Assembly: GCA_937949525.1 (NCBI GenBank)
Contig: CALEDT010000029.1
Span: 62,001-126,000, forward strand
DNA from: an uncultured Burkholderiales bacterium
GTDB lineage: Bacteria; Pseudomonadota; Gammaproteobacteria; Burkholderiales; Thiobacillaceae
DNA: 64,000 nucleotides
Direction of reading: 5' to 3'
Shown here: positions 21,336-31,461 of the stretch, one piece after another
How positions within the stretch are numbered: the stretch's first letter is position 1
How the letters are laid out: every line of letters begins with the position of its first letter
The notes under the pieces: model-generated
What the model was told of the DNA's origin: nothing
Databases searched by the model: none
Seen by the model: only the letters and a program-made list of their open reading frames with translations
Made by a program: the position numbers and the translations under genes

Positions 21336-21800
21336 TCAGTTGGGCTTGACGCCAGCGGCCTGCGCCTGTTGCTGTTGCAGGTACAGCAGTTCGAAGTTGA
21401 CCGGTTGCAGCATCAGCGGCGGGAAACCGGCCTTGAGCACGGCGTCGGATACGGCTTCACGTGCGTAGGGAAACAGGATGTTGGGGCAGCCGACGCCCAG
21501 CGCGGGTTCCATGGCTTCCGGCGGCAGGTTCTCGATGCGGAAGATGCCGGCCTGTTGCAGCTCGACCATGAACGCGGTCTTGTCGTTGACCTTGGCGGTG
21601 ATGGTCAGCGTCAGCACGGTCTGGTAGATGTTGTTCTCCACCTGCGTGCTCTGGGTGTTGAGCTGCATGTCCATCTGCGGTTGGTCGCGCTCCAGGAAGA
21701 TGGTGGGCGCATTGGGCACTTCCACCGAGAAATCCTTGACGTAGATCTTCTCGATGTTGAACACGGGCAGGGCTTGTTGTTGCGGTTGCTGGTCGGTCAT
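21336..21800 (-). CDS. secB: protein-export chaperone SecB
   Basis: A 154 aa cytosolic chaperone that keeps preproteins unfolded for SecA. Seen: FNIEKIYVKDFSVEVPNAP at the N-terminus, VYQTVLTLTITAK-like strand (here IYQTVLTLTITAK), GIFRIENLP, and the characteristic NILFPYAREAVSDAV with PPLMLQPVNFE. The ATG at 21800 was chosen; the upstream in-frame sequence lacks homology. It is followed by gpsA. In E. coli the same operon begins with a rhodanese (yibN) and grxC; here those two lie about 13 kb away. Confidence 0.97.
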   Translation of the reverse strand: MTDQQPQQQALPVFNIEKIYVKDFSVEVPNAPTIFLERDQPQMDMQLNTQSTQVENNIYQTVLTLTITAKVNDKTAFMVELQQAGIFRIENLPPEAMEPALGVGCPNILFPYAREAVSDAVLKAGFPPLMLQPVNFELLYLQQQQAQAAGVKPN

Positions 21801-21896
21801 GGCGGCGGCGTCCTGAGGGGGATCAAAGGCGCGGATTATAGCCGCAGCGGCATGACGGTTTGGTGATCGCCGCCGTGTCACGGCGGGCCCGGCGGA

Positions 21897-22328
21897 TCAA
21901 CGCGCGGCCGTTGCGCGCAGCCACTCCAGGTAGCCGCCCTGCAGCACGCGCACGTTGTCCCACCCGGCTACGCGCAGCGCGAATGCCGCCTGCGCCGACA
22001 GCATGCCGGTGTGGCAGTAGATCAGAACCGGACGCTCGCGCGGGATTTCGTGGCGTCGTGCCAGCGCCTGGCGCCATTCGATGTTCATCGCACCGGGCAG
22101 CGCGCCCGCCTCGAACTGTGACGCCTGGCGCGCGTCGATGATGAAGAAGCGCGGATAGTCCACCGGCTCGATCTGCCCGCTCAAGATCACGCCGCCGCCA
22201 TAGTCGGCGAAATCGAGATAGGCTTCCATGGCTTGCACCGCGGCGTCGTCGGCGTGCAGCGGCGCGGGGGCCGTCGCGGCGAGGGTACAGGCGAGCAGGA
22301 CGGCGCGCGTGCAGGCGGGCAGGGTCAT
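21897..22328 (-). CDS. exported rhodanese-domain protein
   Basis: A 143 aa protein with an N-terminal signal peptide (hydrophobic core at about 8-22, AxA-like cut near residue 26) and a single rhodanese domain. The active-site Cys is in LIYCHTGMLSAQAAF, with FFIIDARQASQFEAG before it and GGYLEWLRA at the end. It should move sulfane sulfur or act in thiol chemistry in the periplasm; the substrate is unknown. It is 96 bp upstream of secB, same strand. Confidence 0.85.
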   Translation of the reverse strand: MTLPACTRAVLLACTLAATAPAPLHADDAAVQAMEAYLDFADYGGGVILSGQIEPVDYPRFFIIDARQASQFEAGALPGAMNIEWRQALARRHEIPRERPVLIYCHTGMLSAQAAFALRVAGWDNVRVLQGGYLEWLRATAAR

Positions 22329-22407
22329 GGCGTTTCCTGAAAACCGGGGCGCAGCATGCTGCGCCAAACGCGCGCGCCGGGAAATGGTACAAGCGTTCGT
22401 CCGCCGG

Positions 22408-22833
22408 TCATGGCGCAGCCGGCCCGGGCTCCGTTGCGACGCGCGCCAGCCAGCGCAACCACACGCGCAGCCGGCGGAAATCCTCGGGCGGCAGGCTGTC
22501 GGCGAGGATGACGATGGCGCGGCGGCGACCGCCGTCGCGCACATGCAGCACGGTCAGCACGGGCAGCACCATGGTCGACGGCAGCAGCGTGAGCGGCTGC
22601 CAGTCGTCGCCGTCGCGCACGTGCAGGGCACCGTCGCGGCCGCAACGCAGCATGCGCACCGGCGGCGCACGCCGATGCCATGCGGCGCTGATCAGCAGCG
22701 CTGCGCCGCCGCCGATCAGCACCGGCAGCGGCAGGTCGGCCCAGGCCAGGGCCAGGACGGCCAGCGCGTGCAGGGCGAGCGTCGCCACGCGCAGGCGGCG
22801 GGACGGCGCCGGCGCAACCAGCAGCGGCAACAT
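22408..22833 (-). CDS. YgfX-like (DUF1434) membrane protein
   Basis: A 141 aa protein with two N-terminal membrane helices (about 15-50), a soluble middle part, and a C-terminal LPPEDFRRLRVWLRWLAR that matches the YgfX/CptA family. In E. coli YgfX is paired with SdhE and affects cell shape and flavoprotein assembly. No sdhE or sdh gene lies here; instead it starts 5 bp after a trypsin-like protease gene. Assignment is by pattern recognition and moderately sure. Confidence 0.65.
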   Translation of the reverse strand: MLPLLVAPAPSRRLRVATLALHALAVLALAWADLPLPVLIGGGAALLISAAWHRRAPPVRMLRCGRDGALHVRDGDDWQPLTLLPSTMVLPVLTVLHVRDGGRRRAIVILADSLPPEDFRRLRVWLRWLARVATEPGPAAP

Positions 22834-22838
22834 TTCGC

Positions 22839-23630
22839 TCAGCGACCGGTGGCCTGTGCCGCCAGGCCGGCACTGCGCAGCAGGTCGTGCACGTAGCCGG
22901 CGGGAATGGCATAGGCGATGCCGCTGGGATCCTTGATGGCATGCTCCTTGCCGCCCTTGACGAACACCGAGTTGATCACGCCGATGACTTCGCCGCTGAC
23001 GCCGTCGTACAGCGGGCTGCCGCTGTTGCCCGGATAGGCGATGGCGTCGAGTTGGAACATCAGGAACGGATTCTCGGCGCGCCGGATCAGTTGTGGTGTC
23101 AGGCCGCGCACGCTGGTGGGCGGCGCGAACACCGGCGCGATGGCAGCCAGCCCGGCGCGGTGGGTGGCCGGATAGAGGCCGAGGATGGCGCCGATGGGGT
23201 AGCCGGTGAACCAGTAGCTCTGGCCTTCGCGCACCCGCGTCGCATCGCCGATGCGCAGTGCCGGCAGCGCGCCGCCGTCGATGCGCAGCAGCATCAGGTC
23301 ATGCTCGCGGTCGACGGCGCGGGTCTCCGCACGGCGCGCCTCGATGCCGTCCGGTCCGCGCACGAATACCGCCAGGTGCTCGCCCTTTTCCGGCTCCAGC
23401 ACCGGCGGTGGCACGTGCGCGTTGGTGACCACGTGGCGGCCGTCGGCGACCACGAAACCGGTGCCGGCCAACTGGATGCGCGGCGCGCGCAACGGGTGCA
23501 GCGTGCCCACCCCGACCACGGACGGCTTGATGCGCGGCAGCAGTTCGACGATGTCGGCACGCGCGGCGGGGACGGCGCTCAATGACAGGCACAGGGCTGC
23601 CGTTATTGCTCGGGCGGTGAGGCCGGACAT
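22839..23630 (-). CDS. trypsin-like serine protease, exported (S1C-like, no PDZ)
   Basis: A 263 aa protein with a signal peptide (cleavage after ARA near residue 25) and a chymotrypsin-fold domain. The triad is visible: His in VVTNAHV, Asp in DREHDLMLL, Ser in YPGNSGSPLYD. It resembles Deg proteases but lacks a PDZ domain. It should act in the periplasm, perhaps in envelope quality control. A Shine-Dalgarno-like AGGT precedes the ATG. It is followed closely by the ygfX-like gene, and is divergent from the sugar dehydrogenase gene. Confidence 0.85.
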   Translation of the reverse strand: MSGLTARAITAALCLSLSAVPAARADIVELLPRIKPSVVGVGTLHPLRAPRIQLAGTGFVVADGRHVVTNAHVPPPVLEPEKGEHLAVFVRGPDGIEARRAETRAVDREHDLMLLRIDGGALPALRIGDATRVREGQSYWFTGYPIGAILGLYPATHRAGLAAIAPVFAPPTSVRGLTPQLIRRAENPFLMFQLDAIAYPGNSGSPLYDGVSGEVIGVINSVFVKGGKEHAIKDPSGIAYAIPAGYVHDLLRSAGLAAQATGR

Positions 23631-23792
23631 GCACTTACCTCGCTGGGGTGATGACAAGGGCATCCTACAGGGATCGTGGCGGTTCGGTAGAATCCGCACG
23701 TTGCATCGACGCGGGACGACGCGCAGAGTCTCTCTTGTGGGTTGACGCACGCCCCGTTCACTTCATCCAGCCATCCTTCTCCGGGAGAGAAC

Positions 23793-25076
<1,284 letters not shown>

Positions 25077-25146
25077 TCCGACCGTCCCGAGCCTGGCGGT
25101 GTACCGATATGCCGCCGGGCCCTTCCGCACCGCCACCGCACCCGTC

Positions 25147-26181
25147 ATGACCGCTTACGCCGATCTGCTCGCCCGGCTGCCCGCCGAACCGAAAACCTGG
25201 CTGATCACCGGTGTCGCCGGCTTCATCGGCTGCAATCTGCTGGAGACGCTGCTCCGGCTGGACCAGCACGTGGTCGGCCTGGACAACTTCGCCACCGGCC
25301 ATCGCCATAACCTGCACGAGATCCAGCAGGCGGTGACGCCGCAACAGTGGTCGCGTTTCCGTTTCATCGAGGGCGACATCCGCGTGCCGGGCGACTGTCG
25401 CACGGCTTGCGCCGGTGTCGACTACGTATTGCATCAGGCCGCGCTGGGCTCGGTGCCCCGCTCGCTGGAAGACCCGATCACCACCAACGGTGCCAACATC
25501 GACGGTTTCCTGAACATGCTGGTGGCGGCGCGCGACGCCGGCGTCGCGCGCTTCGTCTACGCCGCATCCAGCTCCACCTATGGCGATCATCCGGCGCTGC
25601 CCAAGGTCGAGGCGGTGATCGGCAAGCCGCTGTCCCCGTATGCCGTGACCAAGCTGGTCAACGAGCAGTACGCCGAGGTGTTCGCGCGCGCCTACGGCTT
25701 CAGGAGCATCGGCCTGCGCTACTTCAATATCTTCGGCGCGCGCCAGGATCCCAACGGCGCCTATGCCGCGGTGGTGCCCAAGTGGACCGCGGCGATGATC
25801 CGCGGCGAAACCGTGTACATCAACGGCGATGGCGAGACCAGCCGAGACTTCTGCTACATCGACAACGCCGTGCAGGCCAACCTGCTGGCCGCCGCCACCA
25901 CACGCGAGGACGCGGTGGATCAGGTGTACAACGTCGCGGTGGGCGAGCGCACCACGCTGAACGAGCTGTTCGAGGCGATCCGGACGTTGCTGGCGCCGCG
26001 CTTTCCGCATCTGGAGCATTGCCGTCCCAGCTACCGTGACTTCCGCGCCGGTGACGTGCGCCATTCGCTCGCCGACATCGGCAAGGCGCAGCGATTGCTC
26101 GGCTACGCCCCCAGTCATCGCATCCGCGAGGGTTTGGCGCAGGCCATGGACTGGTACGTGCGCGCGCTGAGCCCACGTTGA
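25147..26181 (+). CDS. tviC: UDP-N-acetylglucosamine 4-epimerase-like SDR (WbpP/TviC type)
   Basis: A 344 aa extended SDR. Seen: the NAD-binding [12 protein letters not shown], the active-site region with [10 protein letters not shown], and the YxxxK catalytic pair in SPYAVTK. Also [16 protein letters not shown] and the late [14 protein letters not shown] are typical of this group. It interconverts UDP-GlcNAc and UDP-GalNAc (or the uronic acids). It follows the dehydrogenase by 70 bp. No glycosyltransferase or export genes lie nearby, so the polysaccharide locus must be elsewhere. Confidence 0.88.
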   Translation: MTAYADLLARLPAEPKTWLITGVAGFIGCNLLETLLRLDQHVVGLDNFATGHRHNLHEIQQAVTPQQWSRFRFIEGDIRVPGDCRTACAGVDYVLHQAALGSVPRSLEDPITTNGANIDGFLNMLVAARDAGVARFVYAASSSTYGDHPALPKVEAVIGKPLSPYAVTKLVNEQYAEVFARAYGFRSIGLRYFNIFGARQDPNGAYAAVVPKWTAAMIRGETVYINGDGETSRDFCYIDNAVQANLLAAATTREDAVDQVYNVAVGERTTLNELFEAIRTLLAPRFPHLEHCRPSYRDFRAGDVRHSLADIGKAQRLLGYAPSHRIREGLAQAMDWYVRALSPR

Positions 26182-27614
26182 AGCACCTGCGCGCGCGCGC
26201 GATCGGCCTGCTGTGCGCGCTGGCGCTGGCGTTGCCGGCGCGCGCCGAGCTGCCGCCGGACGTGGCGCGGGCATTGGCGCGGGCCGGTATCGCCGACGGC
26301 GATGTCGGCATCGTCGTGCGCGCGCTCGGTGCACCCCGCCCTTTGCTCAGCCATGGCGCCGAGCGGGCGTTCAATCCGGCGTCGCTGACCAAGCTGCTCA
26401 CCACGCTGGCCGCACTCGACACCCTGGGACCGGCGCACACCTTCAGCACCGACGTGCTGGTCGAGGGCGCCCTCGTCGACGGCGTGCTGCGCGGCCGATT
26501 GATCCTGCGCGGCGGCGGCGACCCCGCGCTGACCCTGGAGCGCTTCTGGCTGTTGTTGCGTGAGCTGCGCGCGCGCGGCATCCACGACATCGAGGGCGAC
26601 GTGCTGCTCGACAACGGGTGGTATGCGCTGGCGCCGATCGATCCCGGCGCCTTCGACCAGCGACCGCTGCGCCCGTACAACGCACCGCCGGCCGCGCTGC
26701 TGGTCAACTTCAATACCGTACTACTGCGCCTCGGTGCCGGCCCCAACGGCATCGAGGCGCGCCTGGATCCGGATCCGTCGCCGCCGCTGGCGCTGGTCAA
26801 CCGTCTGCAGGCTTTGGCGGGCCCGTGCGGCGATGCACCACTGCGCATCGAGCCCCGCCTGGAAAACGGCGCACTGGTGCTGGACGGTGCGTATGCGCCG
26901 GCCTGCGGTGAGCGCGCCATCGCGCTCAACCTGCTGGCGCCGGAGGCAACGGTGGCCAGCACCTTCACGACGTTGTGGCGGGAACTGGGCGGTCGCCATG
27001 TCGGCGCCGTGCGGCCCGGCAGGGCCCAAGCGGATGCGCGCCTGCTGCTGGAATTTCGTTCGCCGCCGCTGGCCGTGATCGTGCGCGACATCAACAAGCA
27101 CAGCAACAACGTCATGGCCAAGATGCTCTATCTCAACCTGGGTGCGCTGGCCGAGGGCCCGCCCGCCACCTGGGACAAGGGCGCGCGTGCGCTGCACGCC
27201 TGGCTGGCGCGGGTTGGACTGGACATGCCGGAGCTGGTGCTGGAGAACGGTTCCGGTCTGTCGCGCGTCGAGCGGCTGTCGGCTGCCTCGCTCGAACACC
27301 TGTTGCAGTTCGCGGCGACACGCCCGGCTTACCACGATTTCGCCGCCAGCCTGCCTGCGCTGGGCGTGGAAGGCACGCAGCGCCATCGACCCGACGACAC
27401 GCCGGGCTACGCGCGCGCCTGGCTCAAGTCCGGCACGTTGAATGGCGCGCGCAATCTCGCCGGTTACGTGCTGGGCGAGAATGGCGAGCGCTGGACGGTG
27501 GTGCTGCTGGTCAACCATGAGCGCGCCCATGCCGCCGCCCCGGTGCAGGACGCGCTGCTGCGGTGGACGCTGCGCACGGGCGGGCAGACCACCGATTCGG
27601 CAATTCAGCAATAA
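26178..27614 (+). CDS. dacB: D-alanyl-D-alanine carboxypeptidase/endopeptidase (PBP4, DacB)
   Basis: A 478 aa penicillin-binding protein with a signal peptide ending near PARA. Catalytic motifs: SLTK (Ser nucleophile, in [11 protein letters not shown]), SNN in KHSNNVMAK, and KSG in LKSGTLNGA. It trims or opens cross-links in peptidoglycan from the periplasm. The start is a TTG that overlaps the TGA of the epimerase gene (TTGA), with no ATG that would keep the signal peptide, so it is probably coupled to the sugar genes. Confidence 0.92.
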   Translation: MKHLRARAIGLLCALALALPARAELPPDVARALARAGIADGDVGIVVRALGAPRPLLSHGAERAFNPASLTKLLTTLAALDTLGPAHTFSTDVLVEGALVDGVLRGRLILRGGGDPALTLERFWLLLRELRARGIHDIEGDVLLDNGWYALAPIDPGAFDQRPLRPYNAPPAALLVNFNTVLLRLGAGPNGIEARLDPDPSPPLALVNRLQALAGPCGDAPLRIEPRLENGALVLDGAYAPACGERAIALNLLAPEATVASTFTTLWRELGGRHVGAVRPGRAQADARLLLEFRSPPLAVIVRDINKHSNNVMAKMLYLNLGALAEGPPATWDKGARALHAWLARVGLDMPELVLENGSGLSRVERLSAASLEHLLQFAATRPAYHDFAASLPALGVEGTQRHRPDDTPGYARAWLKSGTLNGARNLAGYVLGENGERWTVVLLVNHERAHAAAPVQDALLRWTLRTGGQTTDSAIQQ

Positions 27615-27892
27615 CTTATACACAGTTCGGGACTTGACATGGACGTATCGGCGTGTTCCCCGACGGACGCGGATGCCATCACGTAACCCATTGATTATAA
27701 TGGTGTAATGAGCTGCACAAAATTTGCGCCCGGGAGCTAAACCGGCGTTTCGTAAGGGTTTTTGACGGTTTTGCGACGGCTTGTCCACATCGTTATCCAC
27801 AGGTATCGTGGACAACCGAAAAACCCCTTGTCGCGCGCCGCGTTCGTCATGACTCCTGCGGTATCACTTTAACTTCCGCTGGCAAACGCGAT
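27615..27892. other. intergenic DnaA-box cluster inside nested inverted repeats, upstream of priA
   Basis: 278 bp without a gene. DnaA-box-like sites: TTATACACA (27616-27624), TTGTCCACA (27781-27789), TTATCCACA (27793-27801, perfect consensus) and the reverse-strand TTGTCCACG (27807-27815). TTGTCCAC and GTGGACAA form an 8-bp inverted repeat around the perfect box. A second pair, AAGGGTTTTT (27754-27763) and AAAAACCCCTT (27819-27829, one extra C), encloses it all. The upstream part is AT-rich with a perfect TATAAT at 27696-27701. It could be a DnaA-regulated region, a primosome-type loading site or an origin element. Confidence 0.5.
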
Positions 27893-30097
27893 TTGTCGAT
27901 CGACTCTCCCCACCCGTCTGCAACCATCGCCCGCGTCGCGCTCGACGTGCCGCTCGCACGCCTGTTCGACTATCTCGCCGCGGATGCCACGCATGCCGAC
28001 ATCGGCCGGCGCGTGGAGGTGCCGTTCGGACCGCGCCGCCGGGTCGGCGTGCTACTGGAGCTGGCCGAGGCGTCCGACTGCGCATGGTCGGAGCTGAAAC
28101 CCGTGCGCCGCATCGACCGCGCCACGCCGCCGCTGCCGCAGGAATTGCTGGTGCTGGCGCGGTTCGCCGCCGACTACTACCAGTATCCGCTCGGTGCCGT
28201 GCTGGCGGCGTTGCTTCCGCCGGCGTTGCGGCGGGCGACCGGTGACCGGGTTGCGCCGATGACCGCGTCGGTGGCGCATGCCCCGACCGAGGCTGGCCTG
28301 GCGGCGATGGCCACTCTCGGCCCGCGCGCGCATGCGCAGCGCGCGCTGGCGGAACGCCTGCGCGCCGGCGCGTTGCCGCTGGCGCAGACCACGCCGCGTG
28401 AGCGGGCGCTGCTGCGCGCATGGTTGAACAAAGGCTGGGTGGTGCCGATGGCCGACGCGCCCCCGTCCGGGCCGGCCGACGCGCCGCCGCAGGCCACGGC
28501 CGAACAGGCCGAAGCCGTCGCCCGCGTGCAGCATGCTGGCAGCGGTTTCAACGCCTTTCTGTTGCACGGCGTCACCGGCAGCGGCAAGACCGAGGTCTAC
28601 CTGCGCCTGATCGACCAGGTGCTCGAACGCGGCTTGCAGGCGCTGGTGCTGGTGCCGGAGATTCATCTGGTGCCCCAGTTCGCCGACCGCCTGGCGCGGC
28701 GTTTTCCGGAGCGCACGCGGGTGCAGTTGCACAGCGCGCTGGCCGACGGCGAGCGGCGCGCCGCATGGCTGGCGGCGCTCTCCGGCGACGCCGACATCGT
28801 ACTCGGCACCCGTCTGGCGGTGTTTGCGCCGTTGCCGCGTCTGGGCCTGATCGTCGTCGACGAGGAGCATGACGCCGCCTACAAGCAGATGGAGGGCATG
28901 CGCTATTCGGCCCGGGACGTTGCGGTGTGGCGCGCGCAGGCGCGCGGCGTGGCCATCGTGCTCGGCTCCGCCACGCCTTCGCTGGAGAGCTGGCGCAACG
29001 CGCAGGCGGGCCGCTATCGGCTGCTCACGCTCAGTCAACGCGCCCGCACCAGCTCCGATCTGCCGCCGGTGCGTCTGATCGACAGCCGCATCGACCGCCC
29101 GCGCCAGGGCCTCAGTTCAGCCCTCGCCGATGCCCTGCGCGAACGCCTGCAACGCGGCGAGCAGAGTCTGGTGTTCATCAACCGGCGCGGCTATGCGCCG
29201 ACGCTGCTGTGCAACGGCTGCGGTCATGTGTTTCCGTGTCCGCGTTGTTCCGCCCACCTGGTGCTGCATCGCGCACGCGGCGGCTACCGCTTGGTGTGTC
29301 ACCACTGCGGCTTGACGGCGCGTCCGCCGGAAGTCTGCCCGCAGTGCGGCAACCCGGACTTGCGTCCGGCCGGCCAGGGCACGCAGCGGCTCGAGGAAAG
29401 TCTGGCCGAACGCTTTCCGGAGGCGCGCATCCTGCGCATCGACCGCGACACCGCGGCGCGCAAGGGGGCGTTCGCCGCCATGCGCGAACAGGTGGAAGCG
29501 CGCGCGGTGGACATCCTGGTGGGCACGCAGATCGTCGCCAAAGGCCACGATTTCCCGCATCTCACGCTGGTCGGCGTAATCGGCGCCGATCAGGCGCTGG
29601 TATCGCCCGACTACCGAGCCGGCGAGCGTCTGTTCGCGCAGCTCATGCAGGTGGCCGGCCGTGCCGGGCGCGCCGAACACGCCGGCGAAGTGTTGATCCA
29701 GACCGCCTATCCGCGCCATCCGCTGTATCAGGCGGTGATCCGCCACGACTATGCGGCGTTCGCCGCTGCGACGCTGCGCGAACGGCGCGGTGCCGACCTG
29801 CCGCCGTTCGTCAGCCAGGCGCTGCTGCGCGCCGAAGCGCGCGAGGAGGACGCCGCCCTGGCGTTCCTGCTGGCGGCGCGCGCGGCCGGGCTCGGTCTGG
29901 CCGCCGAGGTGCGCCTGTTCGATCCGGTGGCAGCGCTGATGGCGCGCATCGCCGGGCGCCATCGCCTGCAACTGTTGGTGCAGGCCGCCAGGCGCGTGCG
30001 CCTGCGCGATTTCCTGCGCCGTTGGTTGCCTTTGCTCGAAGCACTGCCGGCGCGCGGCGTCAAATGGTCGCTGGACGTCGATCCGGTCGACTACTGA
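27893..30097 (+). CDS. priA: primosomal protein N' (PriA replication-restart helicase)
   Basis: A 734 aa SF2 helicase that reloads the replisome at collapsed forks. Seen: N-terminal 3'-DNA-binding domain (about 1-100), P-loop GVTGSGKTEVY, Walker B VVDEEHD, LGSATPS, and the zinc-binding insertion with CNGCGHVFPCPRC and CHHCG...CPQCG. The C-terminal end is intact. The start appears to be TTG 27893, because no in-frame ATG or GTG gives the conserved N-terminus. Its upstream region carries the DnaA-box cluster. Confidence 0.93.
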   Translation: MSIDSPHPSATIARVALDVPLARLFDYLAADATHADIGRRVEVPFGPRRRVGVLLELAEASDCAWSELKPVRRIDRATPPLPQELLVLARFAADYYQYPLGAVLAALLPPALRRATGDRVAPMTASVAHAPTEAGLAAMATLGPRAHAQRALAERLRAGALPLAQTTPRERALLRAWLNKGWVVPMADAPPSGPADAPPQATAEQAEAVARVQHAGSGFNAFLLHGVTGSGKTEVYLRLIDQVLERGLQALVLVPEIHLVPQFADRLARRFPERTRVQLHSALADGERRAAWLAALSGDADIVLGTRLAVFAPLPRLGLIVVDEEHDAAYKQMEGMRYSARDVAVWRAQARGVAIVLGSATPSLESWRNAQAGRYRLLTLSQRARTSSDLPPVRLIDSRIDRPRQGLSSALADALRERLQRGEQSLVFINRRGYAPTLLCNGCGHVFPCPRCSAHLVLHRARGGYRLVCHHCGLTARPPEVCPQCGNPDLRPAGQGTQRLEESLAERFPEARILRIDRDTAARKGAFAAMREQVEARAVDILVGTQIVAKGHDFPHLTLVGVIGADQALVSPDYRAGERLFAQLMQVAGRAGRAEHAGEVLIQTAYPRHPLYQAVIRHDYAAFAAATLRERRGADLPPFVSQALLRAEAREEDAALAFLLAARAAGLGLAAEVRLFDPVAALMARIAGRHRLQLLVQAARRVRLRDFLRRWLPLLEALPARGVKWSLDVDPVDY

Positions 30098-30121
30098 CGA
30101 GCTGCGCCGGTCCGGGCCGAT

Positions 30122-30694
30122 TCAGCCCTTCGAACCCATCTCCTCCAGCATGCTGGCGAGGTCGTCGGCATGCTCCTCCTCCATGGCCAGGATGCCTTCC
30201 AGCATGCGCCGCGTGGTGATGTCCTTGTCGCCGATGTACTGGATCATCTCGCCGTAGCTTTCGATGGCGATGCGTTCGGCCACCAGATCCTCCTTGATCA
30301 TGTCGATCAGGTTCTCGCCTTCCACGTATTCCGCATGACTGCGCGTGGCCAGGCCCTCCGGGTTGAAATCCGGCTCGCCCTTGAGCTGGACGATGCGCGC
30401 GGCGATCTGGTCGGCGTGCATCTGCTCCTCGTTGGCATGCACCAGGAACTCGGCGGCCACCGCGTCGGCGTTGATGCCGCTGGCCATGAAGTGATGGCGG
30501 CGGTAGCGCAGGATGCACACCAGCTCGGTGGCCAACGCCTCGTTCAACAACTTGATCACGGTTTCACGGTCGGCACGGTAGGCGGCCGTGATGGCGCCGT
30601 CCTCGATGTGCTTGCGCGCGCGTGCGCGCAGGGTCTTGATGTCGGTGAGGAAGGGGTGCGCGGGTTGCTTGGTCTTGGCTGGGGTTTTGGCCAT
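30122..30694 (-). CDS. bacterioferritin-like ferritin-fold protein
   Basis: A 190 aa four-helix-bundle protein. Iron-ligand-like residues: the first helix E in LLNEALATE, E-x-x-H in HANEEQMHADQI, then ESYGEMIQYIGD, and EEEHADDLAS. The N-terminal 30 residues are a basic, Lys-rich extension that may bind DNA, as in some Dps proteins. It could store iron or protect DNA against peroxide. An AGGAG Shine-Dalgarno precedes the ATG at 30694. It lies on the opposite strand to priA, and next to a ZIP-type gene. Confidence 0.85.
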   Translation of the reverse strand: MAKTPAKTKQPAHPFLTDIKTLRARARKHIEDGAITAAYRADRETVIKLLNEALATELVCILRYRRHHFMASGINADAVAAEFLVHANEEQMHADQIAARIVQLKGEPDFNPEGLATRSHAEYVEGENLIDMIKEDLVAERIAIESYGEMIQYIGDKDITTRRMLEGILAMEEEHADDLASMLEEMGSKG

Positions 30695-30830
30695 CGGCTC
30701 GCTCCTGGGTGGTGGTGGGGTGTTCGATCCGTGTAGGCGCGGCGGCTGCGTGTGCCGAGCCGCGTGGGCGCACAATACCGCGCGGACGGCGTTTTCCGTG
30801 GGCCGGGGCGGTGGGCGGGTCATGGTCGCT

Positions 30831-31280
30831 TCAGCCCAACGTGGTGTCCAGCACCATCATCAGCGCGAAACCGCCCATCAGGCCTAACGTGGCCGGCGTC
30901 TGGTGGCCGTTGCGGTGGGTCTCGGGGATGACCTCGTGCGACACCACGAAGATCATGGCGCCGGCGGCCAGGCCAAGGCCGATGGGATAGGCGAGCGCGA
31001 TGCCGCTGGTGACGCCGGCGCCGAGCAGCGCGCCCAAGGGTTCCATCAGGCCGGTGGCGGCGGCGATCAGGAAGGCGCGCAGGGCCATGGCCACGGCCAG
31101 CCCCAGACGCAGCACGGTCTCGGCTTCACCCAATGCCACACGCAGCAGACTCATGGCCAGCAGCCAGAACAGCGCCAGCAGCGCCACGGCCAGACCGAAC
31201 GCGGTGAACCGATGGCCGCGCGCATGCGCCAGCCAGTCGGCGCGCAACGTCGCTGCGGGCGCGGTGCGGGTGAGTTCCAT
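30831..31280 (-). CDS. ZIP-family metal transporter, shortened and lacking the metal-binding motif
   Basis: A 149 aa protein. Its C-terminal half matches the end of ZIP transporters: GLMEPLGALLGA, then LAAGAMIFVVSHEVIPETHRNG and GLMGGFALMMVLD. But the usual 260-270 aa is cut to 149. The conserved H-N-x-P-E-G and (Q/E)N-x-P-E-G metal-binding helices are missing: where the second should be, the sequence goes straight from LRLGLAVAMAL to RAFLIAAATG. It may be a decayed gene, or a half-size protein with a different role. It starts 5 bp after the 26-codon ORF. Confidence 0.55.
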   Translation of the reverse strand: MELTRTAPAATLRADWLAHARGHRFTAFGLAVALLALFWLLAMSLLRVALGEAETVLRLGLAVAMALRAFLIAAATGLMEPLGALLGAGVTSGIALAYPIGLGLAAGAMIFVVSHEVIPETHRNGHQTPATLGLMGGFALMMVLDTTLG

Positions 31281-31285
31281 GGCGG

Positions 31286-31366
31286 TCAGCGTCCGGCCAG
31301 GCCCAGCCCGAACAGGGCCATGGCGTAGTAGATGCGTTGTACGAGAGTGAGGCGGGTGTCGTTCAT
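31286..31366 (-). CDS. short 26-codon ORF (leader peptide or small membrane protein)
   Basis: An ATG at 31366 with a well-placed GGAG encodes 26 residues: a basic N-terminal part (MNDTRLTLVQR) and a hydrophobic stretch IYYAMALFGLGLAG. It ends 5 bp before the start of the ZIP-type gene. A promoter fitting consensus lies just upstream (31397-31425), so the ORF begins the transcript. It may be a small membrane protein or a leader that regulates the gene below. It was found by its signals, not by homology. Confidence 0.5.
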   Translation of the reverse strand: MNDTRLTLVQRIYYAMALFGLGLAGR

Positions 31367-31396
31367 CGTGGCGCTCCGCTGCGGATTACGGTCTTC

Positions 31397-31425
31397 ATTA
31401 AAGGCCGCATTGCCGCGTCTGTGAA
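31397..31425 (-). promoter_or_regulatory. sigma-70-type promoter upstream of the 26-codon ORF
   Basis: On the minus strand a TTCACA (-35, at 31420-31425, five of six matches) and TTTAAT (-10, at 31397-31402, five of six) are separated by exactly 17 bp. Transcription would begin at about 31390 and run into the 26-codon ORF (ATG 31366) and the ZIP-type gene. Confidence 0.55.
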
Positions 31426-31461
31426 ATGGAAACGTTCGACGAACCCGATCGATGGAATCGA

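Noticed and set aside
27633-27662. TTGACA upstream of priA as a -35 box
   Set aside because: No -10-like hexamer at 16-18 bp downstream.
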